Shown in pieces: positions 24,964-33,312 of a stretch of DNA of 35,776 bases. How positions within the stretch are numbered: position 1 is the first letter of the stretch; each line of letters begins with the position of its first letter. The stretch lies in contig DATJFH010000126.1 in the NCBI GenBank assembly GCA_035495815.1, forward strand, positions 1-35,776, written 5' to 3'. The notes below the pieces were generated by a model. That model searched no databases, was not told the origin of the DNA, and was given only the letters and a program-made list of their open reading frames with translations. The translations under genes were made by a program, and so were the position numbers. This DNA comes from DATJFH01 sp035495815 (GTDB taxonomy: Bacteria > Acidobacteriota > Terriglobia > Bryobacterales > Bryobacteraceae).

Positions 24964-26021
24964 GGCATCGGCACTCCGATTACATGTACTGGGCCCGAAC
25001 AAGCAGCCGGGCGAAGTTCAACCTGGCCACCAGCGGAGTGGGCGCCTTTCCGTTGTCAGAGATTCCGTTCAACGGCCGGCTCGAGCTCAACAGCGACAGC
25101 GCCTATGGATACGCCCCGCTGAAGCGCGCAATCGGGGCGAAACAAGGCGTCGATCCGGACTGCGTAGTGACGGCGGCGGGCACATCGATGGCGAATCACC
25201 TGGCGATGGCAGCCCTGCTCGAACCGGGCGACGAAGCGCTGATCGAGCGTCCGGCGTACGAGCTGCTGGTCTCCACGGCCCGGTTCCTGTGCGCCGATGT
25301 GAGGCGGTTCGAGAGGAGCGAAGAGAGCGGTTACGCGCTCGACCCGGCGGCGATTCGCCGGGCGCTCTCGCCCAGGACGAAGCTGATCGTGCTCACGAAT
25401 CTGCACAACCCCAGCAGCGCTCTCGCGCCGGAGGCAGCTTTGCGCGAGACTGGGGATCTGGCGCGCAGCGTCGGGGCGCGAGTCCTGGTGGACGAAGTAT
25501 ATCTGGACGCGGTCTACGAAGGCACGCCGGGAACTTCCTTCCATCTGGGTCCGGAGTTTGTGGTAACCAGCAGCCTGACCAAGATCTACGGCTTGAGCGG
25601 CTTGAGGTGCGGATGGATCCTGGCGCAGCCGGACCTGGCGCGCGCGATGTGGCGCCTGAACGACCTGTTCGGCGTGATTCCCGCTCACCCGGCGGAGACG
25701 CTGAGTGTAGCAGCGTTCGCACATCTGGAACCGATCCGGGAGCGGTCGCGCCGGGTGGTCGAGGCGGACCGTGCGCTGCTGTGCGACTTCCTGAACAAGC
25801 ATCCGGAAGTTTCCGCGCCGCGAACCGATTTCGGAACCACCTCGTTTCTGCGGCTGAAGAGCGGGAATGCCGATGCCTTCCTCGATCAATTGCGGAATGA
25901 CCACGAAACAACGGCGGCGCCGGGCCGGTTCTTCGAAATGCCGGATCATTTTCGCGTCGGGATGGGAGTCAATACCGGAATGTTCCGCGAAGGACTGCGC
26001 AGGATCGGACTGACGCTATAA
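24960..26021 (+). CDS. PLP-dependent aminotransferase, class I/II
   Basis: 353 residues of fold-type I. K208 in TSSLTKIYGLSGLRCGW is the PLP lysine; TAAGTSMANHLAMAAL, NLHNPSSALAP and VLVDEVYLD (the D-x-x-Y PLP pair) are standard. The C-terminal FRVGMGVNTGMFREGLRRIG contains a shifted version of the usual substrate-carboxylate arginine segment. The ATG at 24960 overlaps the permease stop as ATGA, so the enzyme likely acts on the amino acid the permease brings in. The exact substrate is not visible. Slightly shorter than typical AspC-like enzymes (about 390), with the reduction at the N-terminus. Confidence 0.92.
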   Translation: MRHRHSDYMYWARTSSRAKFNLATSGVGAFPLSEIPFNGRLELNSDSAYGYAPLKRAIGAKQGVDPDCVVTAAGTSMANHLAMAALLEPGDEALIERPAYELLVSTARFLCADVRRFERSEESGYALDPAAIRRALSPRTKLIVLTNLHNPSSALAPEAALRETGDLARSVGARVLVDEVYLDAVYEGTPGTSFHLGPEFVVTSSLTKIYGLSGLRCGWILAQPDLARAMWRLNDLFGVIPAHPAETLSVAAFAHLEPIRERSRRVVEADRALLCDFLNKHPEVSAPRTDFGTTSFLRLKSGNADAFLDQLRNDHETTAAPGRFFEMPDHFRVGMGVNTGMFREGLRRIGLTL

Positions 26022-26169
26022 ATCGCCCGAGCTTTCTTGACCCCGATACCAACAGACGCTGTGCAGGCGCCGGGCCTGCGCTGGCTCGGCGGCACGGCTG
26101 GATCTCACATCCCGGGGTACTGGAGTAAAATGTTGGGTCCCGCCGCACGACACGGCAAAGGAGCCACGA

Positions 26170-29157
26170 ATGAACACGACCGTTTTGATCCCGACACTCA
26201 CGCTGCTGCTGGCGGCCGTCCCCGCGGACGCGGCCGTCGCGGTGCGCATCCTGCTCGGCGTAAACGACACGAGCTCCACCAACTGGAGCGGCGGGGTGAC
26301 GGCTCGCGGCGCGAAGATCACGGCAGTCGAGCCGTGGCGCTTCGACGGCGACGACGCCATGCAGCCCGGGAACCGCTGGAAAATATCCACGCACGTGACG
26401 CGCCGTTTCGGTACGGCGACCAACCCGGCTGCCGCCACCTACTATGCGAACGGCGTCGTTGTTCAGCTCGAGGGTGAATCGGAAGACACGGCGCTCGAGG
26501 TCGCCACGCCGCGCGGAGCGTTCGCGTTCAAGCTGAGCGAAATTCCGTTCGGCAAACGCAAATCGGGCATCAATGGAAAGGTGATGGCGGACCGCGTGCC
26601 GCCGTCCTGGCGAATCTCGAGCGATAAGGAAGAGCAGGATTACCCGGCCGCGGCCGCCGATTCGAGCGGCGCAATCTGGCTCGCCTATCTGGAATTCAAG
26701 CATCATCCCGACCACGACAACATCCGCAACCTCGCCAACAATTTTGAGAACATGACCGCCAAGCCGGGCGGCGACCAGATTCTGCTGCGAAAGTTTTCCG
26801 GCGGCGTGTGGGGCGAACCGATCGCGATTACACCATCCGGCGGGGACCTGTACCGGCCGGCTATCGCGGTAGACGGCAAGGGCCGTCCCTGGGTGTTCTG
26901 GTCGGCAAATGAAAAGAACGATTTCGACCTCTTCGCGCGGGTAGTGGAGAATGGAAAGCCGGGGGCGACGGCGCGGATCTCTTCCAGCGCGGGCTCCGAC
27001 ATCGATCCGGCCGCATGCACCGATTCCTCGGGCAGAGTCTGGGTCGCCTGGCAGGGCTGGCGCAACGGGAAGGCTGCGATTTTCGCGGCCACTCAAAACG
27101 GCGACGCCTTTTCGAAGCCCGTCACCGTCGCGTCGTCGTCGGGTAACGAGTGGAACCCGGCGATTGCCGCCGATTCCGGCGGGCGTGTCAGCGTCGCATG
27201 GGACTCCTATCGCAACGGCAGCTACGACGTATTTGTCCGCACGGCGGCAAGTCCGGCGTCGTGGGGAAAGGAAACACCGGTCGCCGCAACGGGTACATAC
27301 GAAGCCTACCCCTCCATCACCTACGATCCCGCGGGCGTGCTGTGGGTGGCCTACGAGGAAGGCAACGAGCGCTGGGGCAAAGACTTCGGTTCGGACGAAT
27401 CGACCGGCTACGCCCTTTACGCCGGCCGCGCGATCCGTTTGCGCGGCTTGACCAAGGACGGCCGCATGGTCGAGCCATCCTCCGATCCCGGCTCCGTCCT
27501 TCCCGGCACGGTCGAAGACGCCAGCAACGATTCGAGCCGGCAGACCAGCGCTCCCGAATGGCGCGTCGCCGAACCGGAGGCCTGGAAGAAGCGCGGCAAT
27601 AACCGGCCCACGCCCAGCCCGGTCACTACCAAACGCGCGCCGCGAAACACCATGCCGCGGCTCACGGCCGATTCCTCCGGACGTCTCTGGCTGGCCAGCC
27701 GGTCGCCGCACCCCTTCTTCTGGACCAGCATTGGGACCGTTTACACCGAGGTAGTGACGTCTTATAGCGGTTCGGAGTGGACGCCCGCACTCTATCTGCA
27801 TCATTCGGACAATCTGCTGGACAACCGCCCCGCGCTGGTGGCCGCCAAGGCGGGCGAGCTGGTGGTGATCAACTCATCTGACGGGCGGAGGCAGTTCACC
27901 GCGATGTCGTACATGCCGGGCATCAAAACTTCCACCGATCCGGAGACACCGAAGGATCCGTACAATAACGACCTGTACATGACCCGCGTGAGTCTGCCGC
28001 CCGCCTCCGCAGCAGCCGCATTCAAAGCCGGCGCGCCGGCTCCTCCCGCCCCGGCCATGGACTCGCGAGACAAAGCCGAACAGCAGACGGTGAGCATGAT
28101 GCGCAACTATCGCTTCAAGACCGGCGGCGGCCCGCTGCGCATTCTCCGCGGCGAGTTTCACCGCCACAGCGAGATCTCGATGGACGGCGGAAACGACGGC
28201 TCGATCATCGACCAGTACCGCTACATGCTCGACGCCTCCTACATGGACTGGGTCGGCTGCTGCGATCACGACAATGGCGGCGGCCGCGAGTACACCTGGT
28301 GGATCTCGCAAAAGCTGACGGATATCTTCAACAGCCCCAAGTTCGTGAGCATGTTCCAGTACGAGCGCAGCGTGCAATACCCGGAGGGCCATCGGAATGT
28401 GATCTTCGCGCAGCGCGGGGTTCGTCCCCTGCCGCGCCTGCAGCGCACGTCGGACACGCCGGTAGTGAAAGCGCCTGATACCCAGATGCTGTATCGGTAT
28501 CTCAAAAAGTTCAATGGAATCGTGGCGTCGCACACCAGCGGCACGAACATGGGTACGGATTGGCGCGACAACGATCCCGACACCGAGCCGGTGGTCGAGA
28601 TTTACCAGGGCGAGCGCCAGAATTATGAAATGCCAGGCGCGCCCCGCTCGAACAATGAAAAGGATTCCATTGGCGGCTGGCGTCCGAAGGGCTTCGTCAA
28701 CCTGGCGCTGGAGATGGGCTACAAGCTTTCCTTCCAGGCCAGCTCCGATCACATCTCGACGCACATGAGCTATTGCAACCTGCTGGCCAGGGACGCAACC
28801 CGGGAGGCCGCGCTCGAAGCCTTCAAAAAGCGACACGTCTACGGCGCGACCGACCACATCCTGGCCGAGTTCACGAGCGGCGGCCACATGATGGGTGACG
28901 CGTTCAGCTCCTCTGCGGCGCCCTCGTTCCGGGTCAAGCTCACTGGAACGGCCCCGTTCGCCAAAGTGCACGTTATCAAGAACAATCAATACGTCTACTC
29001 GACTTCGCCCGGCAAGGCCAACGTGGACTTCACCTGGCGCGATTCGAAACCGGACCCGGGCAAGACATCCTATTACTACGTTCGCGGCGAGCAGAGCGAC
29101 GGGGAGATCGTCTGGGTTTCGCCCATGTGGATCACCTATCAAGGATCCGCCAGGTGA
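26170..29157 (+). CDS. Large exported protein: beta-propeller plus PHP-like (DUF3604-type) metal-dependent domain
   Basis: 995 residues. After a signal peptide (MNTTVLIPTLTLLLAAVPAD), a jelly-roll-like segment precedes BNR/sialidase-like propeller blades of the type DSSGAIWLAYLEF, DGKGRPWVFWSAN, DSSGRVWVAWQGW, DSGGRVSVAWDSY and DSSGRLWLASRS (about 160-530). From about 650 a PHP-like domain starts: LRGEFHRHSEISMDGG (H664, H666, E668), DWVGCCDHDNGG (D699, H700, D701), EGHRNVIF (H741), VASHTSGTNMG (H788) and ASSDHISTHMSY (D860, H861), many possible metal ligands. The C-terminus is a short beta domain. This looks like an extracytoplasmic metallo-hydrolase or phosphoesterase; substrate unknown. 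AAAGGAG lies six bases before the ATG. Confidence 0.85.
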   Translation: MNTTVLIPTLTLLLAAVPADAAVAVRILLGVNDTSSTNWSGGVTARGAKITAVEPWRFDGDDAMQPGNRWKISTHVTRRFGTATNPAAATYYANGVVVQLEGESEDTALEVATPRGAFAFKLSEIPFGKRKSGINGKVMADRVPPSWRISSDKEEQDYPAAAADSSGAIWLAYLEFKHHPDHDNIRNLANNFENMTAKPGGDQILLRKFSGGVWGEPIAITPSGGDLYRPAIAVDGKGRPWVFWSANEKNDFDLFARVVENGKPGATARISSSAGSDIDPAACTDSSGRVWVAWQGWRNGKAAIFAATQNGDAFSKPVTVASSSGNEWNPAIAADSGGRVSVAWDSYRNGSYDVFVRTAASPASWGKETPVAATGTYEAYPSITYDPAGVLWVAYEEGNERWGKDFGSDESTGYALYAGRAIRLRGLTKDGRMVEPSSDPGSVLPGTVEDASNDSSRQTSAPEWRVAEPEAWKKRGNNRPTPSPVTTKRAPRNTMPRLTADSSGRLWLASRSPHPFFWTSIGTVYTEVVTSYSGSEWTPALYLHHSDNLLDNRPALVAAKAGELVVINSSDGRRQFTAMSYMPGIKTSTDPETPKDPYNNDLYMTRVSLPPASAAAAFKAGAPAPPAPAMDSRDKAEQQTVSMMRNYRFKTGGGPLRILRGEFHRHSEISMDGGNDGSIIDQYRYMLDASYMDWVGCCDHDNGGGREYTWWISQKLTDIFNSPKFVSMFQYERSVQYPEGHRNVIFAQRGVRPLPRLQRTSDTPVVKAPDTQMLYRYLKKFNGIVASHTSGTNMGTDWRDNDPDTEPVVEIYQGERQNYEMPGAPRSNNEKDSIGGWRPKGFVNLALEMGYKLSFQASSDHISTHMSYCNLLARDATREAALEAFKKRHVYGATDHILAEFTSGGHMMGDAFSSSAAPSFRVKLTGTAPFAKVHVIKNNQYVYSTSPGKANVDFTWRDSKPDPGKTSYYYVRGEQSDGEIVWVSPMWITYQGSAR

Positions 29158-29256
29158 TCGCGTTTCGTCAGACTCTGCCGCAGGGCGCGGATGCGGCTCG
29201 CGTGCGGGAACCGCGGTAAGTGAGCCAGCGCCGTAAAGCCTAGAAAGGAGGTGACG

Positions 29257-30273
29257 ATGCTTTTTCTAAAGACGATGCTCCCGGTTCTGCTGCTCGCCTC
29301 CATTGCCGGGGCGCAGCCACAGCAGAAGGCGATCAAGCGCGGGCTCACCCCGGAGGACTGGCGCTACAGGATGGCCGCCGGCGTCACCGCCCGCGAGGTT
29401 ACCTATTACAGCGACGGCGTGGCCTGCTACGCCAAGATATTTTTCCCGAAGGGATTCACGGCAAAGTCGCGCACGCCGGGTGTCGTACTCGGACAGGGGT
29501 GGGCCGGTACGCACTTTTCGATCGAGAAATACGGCGCCCGTTTCGCGGAACGGGGGCTGGTCGCCATGGTGATCGATTACCGCGGCTGGGGCTTGAGCGA
29601 AGGCTTTGTCAGCCTGGCGGAACCGGTGAACCGGAACGACGATCTGCGGTTTATCCGCACCAAGGCGGACGTCGTGATCAAGCGGACCCGGCTGCTGCCG
29701 CTCAAGATGGTGGAGGATTACCGCAACGCGATCTCCTACCTGCAGGGCGAGCCCGGGGTGGACCGCGACCGGATCGGCGTCTGGGGGTCGAGCTTCGCCG
29801 GCGGACACGCGCTGGTGGCGGCGGCGCTCGATTCGCGCGTGAAGGCAGTCTCCGTGCAGGTTCCGGCGGTGGCCGGGAAGAACGCTCCGGAGGGTCCGCT
29901 CAAACTCGAAGGCGCGATGCTCGAAGACGCCATTTCGCGGGCGCGCAACGGGCAGGGCGGAGAATACGAGACCGGTTATTCCACGCGCCGCATGGTGGAC
30001 GTGGAGACGCAGCAGATGGTGGCCGAGTACCGGCCGTTTCGCTACTTGAAATGGGTCGGATCCCGTCCCGTGAAGTTCATCGTGGCTGAAAAGGAAGAGC
30101 TGATCAACAACACCGAGAACGCCCGCGCCTCTTACGAGCTGCTGCCGGGGCCCAAGGATTATCTGGAAGTGCCCGGCATCACTCACTTCGAAATGTACAT
30201 CGGAGAGGCGTTCGAGATCAGCTCGAACGGCGCAGCGGACTGGTTTCGCAAGCATTTGGGACTCGACAGGTAG
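29257..30273 (+). CDS. Exported alpha/beta hydrolase (dienelactone hydrolase / X-Pro peptidase-like)
   Basis: 338 residues with a signal peptide (MLFLKTMLPVLLLASIAGAQ). Fold markers are VVLGQGWAGTHFS (oxyanion region), AMVIDYRGWGLSEG and the nucleophile elbow IGVWGSSFAGGHAL with S179. VKFIVAEKEELINN is the acid strand and VPGITHFEMYIGEAF holds the catalytic histidine. The elbow has GxSxA instead of GxSxG. It would hydrolyse an ester or amide outside the cytoplasm; substrate unknown. The ATG at 29257 follows AAAGGAGG by five bases; a GTG six bases earlier is less likely. The next gene begins three bases after the stop. Confidence 0.9.
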   Translation: MLFLKTMLPVLLLASIAGAQPQQKAIKRGLTPEDWRYRMAAGVTAREVTYYSDGVACYAKIFFPKGFTAKSRTPGVVLGQGWAGTHFSIEKYGARFAERGLVAMVIDYRGWGLSEGFVSLAEPVNRNDDLRFIRTKADVVIKRTRLLPLKMVEDYRNAISYLQGEPGVDRDRIGVWGSSFAGGHALVAAALDSRVKAVSVQVPAVAGKNAPEGPLKLEGAMLEDAISRARNGQGGEYETGYSTRRMVDVETQQMVAEYRPFRYLKWVGSRPVKFIVAEKEELINNTENARASYELLPGPKDYLEVPGITHFEMYIGEAFEISSNGAADWFRKHLGLDR

Positions 30274-30276
30274 AGC

Positions 30277-30651
30277 ATGCCGGAATCGAAGGAAGACCTG
30301 GTCCGCATCGCGGAGAACTTAGGCATCGGAAGGATTCGCCGTCACATCTTTCTCTGCGCGGACCAGACCAAGCCGAAGTGCGCGCCGCCCAGTGTCAGCG
30401 GACCCGCCTGGGACTATCTCAAGAAGCGGCTGGCCGAACTCAACCTCACGGCGGGCGAAGGCTGCGTCTATCGGACGAAAGCCAACTGCCTGCGCGTCTG
30501 TGAACAGGGGCCGATCGCGGTAGTTTATCCGGACGGGATCTGGTATCACTCGGCTACGCCCGCCGTCCTCGAGCGCATTATTCAGGAGCACCTCATCGGC
30601 GGCACGCCTGTCGAAGAGTACGTGTTCGCCCGGGACCCTCTGACGATTTGA
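30277..30651 (+). CDS. Thioredoxin-like [2Fe-2S] ferredoxin
   Basis: 124 residues, cytoplasmic. RRHIFLCADQTKPKC (C27, C35), C63 and NCLRVCEQGPIAVVYPDG (C71, C75) match the small ferredoxins with a thioredoxin fold (Shethna-type FeSII / NuoE C-terminal-like). IWYHSATPAVLERIIQEHLI is the usual C-terminal helix, followed by GGTPVEEYVFARDPL. It would carry one electron at a time to an unknown partner. It follows the exported hydrolase with a three-base gap, so is likely co-transcribed, though a functional link is not evident. Confidence 0.92.
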   Translation: MPESKEDLVRIAENLGIGRIRRHIFLCADQTKPKCAPPSVSGPAWDYLKKRLAELNLTAGEGCVYRTKANCLRVCEQGPIAVVYPDGIWYHSATPAVLERIIQEHLIGGTPVEEYVFARDPLTI

Positions 30652-30820
30652 ATCGTGCCCGGCGCGCCGGCCCGGAGAGAAGCCGGTCGCCGGAACGTCG
30701 CCGGTTGCGACGCCCGGTGGGGAAAAGCGTGCGGTACGGCACGTTATTGCGCCTGCCGTTTCCTGCCGCTTTCACCACCAAGATGCCTTCCTGAACTGGA
30801 ATAGAATAGTCGAACATACT

Positions 30821-31351
30821 ATGCCACTCCGTATTCTCCTGACCGAGGAACAGATCCGGACCCGCGTCAAAGAGTTAGGCGCTCAGATCGCGGCCGATTA
30901 CCCGACGGGCCCTCTCCATCTGGTCTGCATTCTGAAAGGCGCGTTTGTCTTTCTGGCCGACCTCGCCCGCGCCATCCCGCGCGAAGCTTTCGTCGAGTTC
31001 ATGGGTATCTCCAGCTACGGTAAGGGGAAAACCAGTTCCGGGGAAGTGAAGGTGACGAAAGATCTCGATCATTCGGTGGAAGGGGCCGATGTTCTGATCG
31101 TGGAAGATATCGTGGACAGCGGCGTGACGTTGAGCTACCTGACGCAGGTGCTCCGGCAGCGCAAGCCACACTCGGTGCGGATCGCCGCCTTGCTCGACAA
31201 ACCTGAGCGGCGCCTGCGTCCCGTGGAGGTATCCTACGTCGGTTTCAAGATCCCCGACGAGTTCGTAGTCGGCTATGGACTCGACTTCGGCGAGAAATAC
31301 CGTAATTTGCGAGACGTTTGCGTGCTGGAGGAGGGGGCAGGGCCCGGTTGA
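30821..31351 (+). CDS. hpt: Hypoxanthine phosphoribosyltransferase
   Basis: 176 residues, standard length. The PRPP-binding loop is VLIVEDIVDSGVTLSYL (about 90-106), LVCILKGAFVFLADLAR is the pyrophosphate loop, EFMGISSYGKGKTSSG the flexible catalytic loop, and VGFKIPDEFVVGYGLDFGEKYRNL the purine-binding hood. It salvages hypoxanthine and guanine to IMP and GMP in the cytoplasm. The 169 bases before it contain a TAGAAT-like box near 30803 but no good Shine-Dalgarno. The stop is 58 bases before tatA. Confidence 0.97.
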   Translation: MPLRILLTEEQIRTRVKELGAQIAADYPTGPLHLVCILKGAFVFLADLARAIPREAFVEFMGISSYGKGKTSSGEVKVTKDLDHSVEGADVLIVEDIVDSGVTLSYLTQVLRQRKPHSVRIAALLDKPERRLRPVEVSYVGFKIPDEFVVGYGLDFGEKYRNLRDVCVLEEGAGPG

Positions 31352-31378
31352 CGCCCGGTCGGGGGACTGCGCTATGAT
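31348..31378 (+). promoter_or_regulatory. Possible sigma-70-type promoter of the tat genes
   Basis: TTGACG at 31348-31353, overlapping the hpt stop, and TATGAT at 31373-31378 are good -35 and -10 boxes but are 19 bases apart, longer than the usual 17. Transcription would start near 31385, about 25 bases before tatA, whose Shine-Dalgarno is GGGAGGAG four to five bases from the ATG. Confidence 0.35.
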
Positions 31379-31409
31379 GGAACCGTATTTCATTTCGGGA
31401 GGAGTATAG

Positions 31410-31889
31410 ATGGGCCCCCTCGGTATGCAGGAAATGGTCTTCATCTTCGTGCTCGCCCTGCTCATTTTTGGACCCAAGAAGCTTCCGGAGCTGGGTAAGA
31501 CGTTAGGAAAGGCCATGACCGAATTCCGGCGAGCGTCAAGCGAGCTGAAGTCGACGTTCGACCGGGAGATGAGTAATCTGGAACGGGAGACAGAATCACA
31601 CACGAAGGAAATCAGCAGCAACTTCAATTACGACACGTACAACTACGAATCTTCTTCGTATGACTCGGGCGCCTATGGCTCCGAGTACGGCGATTCCACC
31701 GCAACCAATTCGTCCACCGCAAGCGCATCCGCACCTGAGGGCGCTCAGTTGACAGCAGCCAACCCGGAAGTCGACGGCAACTTGTTTGTCGAGGCGCTCC
31801 AGGGTCATTCCACGCCAACCGCCACGCCGGCGCACTCCAGTCCGGCTCATAACGGGAACGGTGTGGAACACTCGTCTGTGCAAGGCTAA
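31410..31889 (+). CDS. tatA: Sec-independent translocase TatA/TatB
   Basis: 159 residues. The N-terminal helix MVFIFVLALLIFGPKKLPEL (about 9-28) and the following amphipathic helix GKTLGKAMTEFRRASSELKS are diagnostic: FGPKKLPELGK is TatA-like, while E8 before the helix recalls TatB, so one protein may serve both roles. After about residue 70 comes a long low-complexity tail rich in Tyr, Ser, Asp and Gly (NYDTYNYESSSYDSGAYG), then Ala/Thr/Ser/Pro; TatA is usually under 100 residues. It forms the protein-conducting pore with TatC, encoded 14 bases downstream. Known Tat clients in this window include the formate dehydrogenase alpha subunit. Confidence 0.95.
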   Translation: MGPLGMQEMVFIFVLALLIFGPKKLPELGKTLGKAMTEFRRASSELKSTFDREMSNLERETESHTKEISSNFNYDTYNYESSSYDSGAYGSEYGDSTATNSSTASASAPEGAQLTAANPEVDGNLFVEALQGHSTPTATPAHSSPAHNGNGVEHSSVQG

Positions 31890-31903
31890 GCATCGATTTG
31901 TAA

Positions 31904-33085
31904 ATGGCATCAACCGAGGATCCGAAGGGAGCTCAGACTCCCGGCACCGATAGTTCGCCCAAAAACGGAGGCGCGGGGTCCGCGGCTGATGAGCCGCAGT
32001 CTTCCGCCTCCGAGCCTCGGGTAAGCTATTCGCAAACCACTGACGACCCCTACGGATACGGCAGCGACGATCCGTACTCATACGCCGGCGTTCAAAGCAC
32101 GGAGGTCACGGCTCCCGAGCCGGCCGCGCCTCTGCCGGTTCCCTACAGCGGCGGGAGCGGAGCGCCGCCAACCACGCCGCCTCCAGCCGATCCGGAAGAC
32201 GACGAAGAGGACGGCATGCTGCGCATGTCCTTCCTCGACCATCTGGAAGAGCTACGAACGCGCCTGATTCGAATGCTGATGGGCGCCGGCGTCGCCTTCC
32301 TGACGAGCATCTTTTTCAGCGACAAGCTGTGGCTGTTCGTGCAGAATCCGGCCGAGACGGCCTTGCGCCATCTGGGCGTCAATCCGCCGCGGCTGATCGC
32401 GATCGACCCGATGGAGCAGTTCAACATCATCTGGGTCAAGCTGCCGATCCTGACGGCGATCTTCATTGCGTCGCCCTGGATCATTTACCAGATCTGGGGA
32501 TTCATCGCCCCGGGCTTGTATAAGAAAGAGCGGCGTTTCGCAGCCCCGTTCGTGATCTGCACGGCGGGCCTTTTCATTTCCGGCGGATTCTTCGCCTACT
32601 TCGTGGTTTTCCGCTTCGCCCTGGAATTCCTGCTGGGCATCGGCCTGAATATCAACGTCACCCCGTTCATCTCGATGACGCATTACTTCGACCTGTTCGT
32701 CGACGTGATGCTCGGCGTGTCGCTGGTGTTCGAGATGCCGGTGGTGATCTTCTTCCTCACGCTGCTGCGGATTGTCTCGCCCGGATTCCTGATCACGCAG
32801 AGCCGGTACGCAATCCTGGTGATCGTGATTCTGGCGGCGATCGTGACGCCGACGCCGGACGTCTTCAACATGATGCTGTTCGCGGTGCCGATGGTGATGC
32901 TGTTCTACGTCGGCATCTTCGCCAGCTACCTGCTGACGCTCAGCCGCGAAGGAAAGCGGTTCCCCTGGCTCAAAGCGTTCTACGTACTCGCCGTAGTGGC
33001 GGCGGCGGCCGGCGGTTTGATATACTTCGCGATCACGAAGTACGGTTATCATTTAGTGAAACACTGGCCATTTTTAGTTCGCTGA
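31904..33085 (+). CDS. tatC: Sec-independent translocase TatC with a long N-terminal extension
   Basis: 393 residues; TatC is usually about 250. The core begins near residue 106 with LRMSFLDHLEELRTRLIRML and has the six membrane helices expected, including WIIYQIWGFIAPGLYKKERR and the DVFNMMLFAVPMVMLFYVGI region. The first 105 residues are hydrophilic and disordered-looking (DDPYGYGSDDPYSYAGV, Pro-rich linker, then PADPEDDEEDG). The extension's Tyr-Gly-Asp composition resembles the tail of the neighbouring TatA. TatC is the receptor for twin-arginine signal peptides. An internal ATG at 32218 (DG-M-LRMS) would give a normal-length TatC, so the real start needs checking. Its stop overlaps the next start (TGATG). 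Confidence 0.95.
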   Translation: MASTEDPKGAQTPGTDSSPKNGGAGSAADEPQSSASEPRVSYSQTTDDPYGYGSDDPYSYAGVQSTEVTAPEPAAPLPVPYSGGSGAPPTTPPPADPEDDEEDGMLRMSFLDHLEELRTRLIRMLMGAGVAFLTSIFFSDKLWLFVQNPAETALRHLGVNPPRLIAIDPMEQFNIIWVKLPILTAIFIASPWIIYQIWGFIAPGLYKKERRFAAPFVICTAGLFISGGFFAYFVVFRFALEFLLGIGLNINVTPFISMTHYFDLFVDVMLGVSLVFEMPVVIFFLTLLRIVSPGFLITQSRYAILVIVILAAIVTPTPDVFNMMLFAVPMVMLFYVGIFASYLLTLSREGKRFPWLKAFYVLAVVAAAAGGLIYFAITKYGYHLVKHWPFLVR

Positions 33086-33312
33086 TGGATATTTACAAAG
33101 CAATTCTGGAATTACGGGCGGAAAGGGACCGGCTGGACCGGGCCATCGCCGCGCTGGAGCAGAGAGGCTCCAGGGAGCCGAAGCCCCGCGGACGGCGGTC
33201 CTGGAACGGCGAAGCCCGGAGGGCAGCCGCGGAGCGGATGAAGAGGTATTGGGAGCAGCGCAAACAGCAGCCCCCCGCCCAGAACGGGACGCACACCAAT
33301 TCTACAGAGTGA
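33085..33312 (+). CDS. Small basic protein coupled to tatC
   Basis: 75 residues. MDIYKAILELRAERDRLDRA forms a coiled-coil-like helix, and the second half RRSWNGEARRAAAERMKRYW is strongly basic, recalling the RRSMSAEARKRIAEAQRKRW motif seen in many small acidobacterial proteins and suspected to bind nucleic acid. The ATG overlaps the tatC stop (TGATG at 33083-33087), so it is translated with tatC. It has no signal or membrane helix. The function is unknown. Its 3' end overlaps the convergent SDR gene by 11 bases. Confidence 0.75.
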   Translation: MDIYKAILELRAERDRLDRAIAALEQRGSREPKPRGRRSWNGEARRAAAERMKRYWEQRKQQPPAQNGTHTNSTE

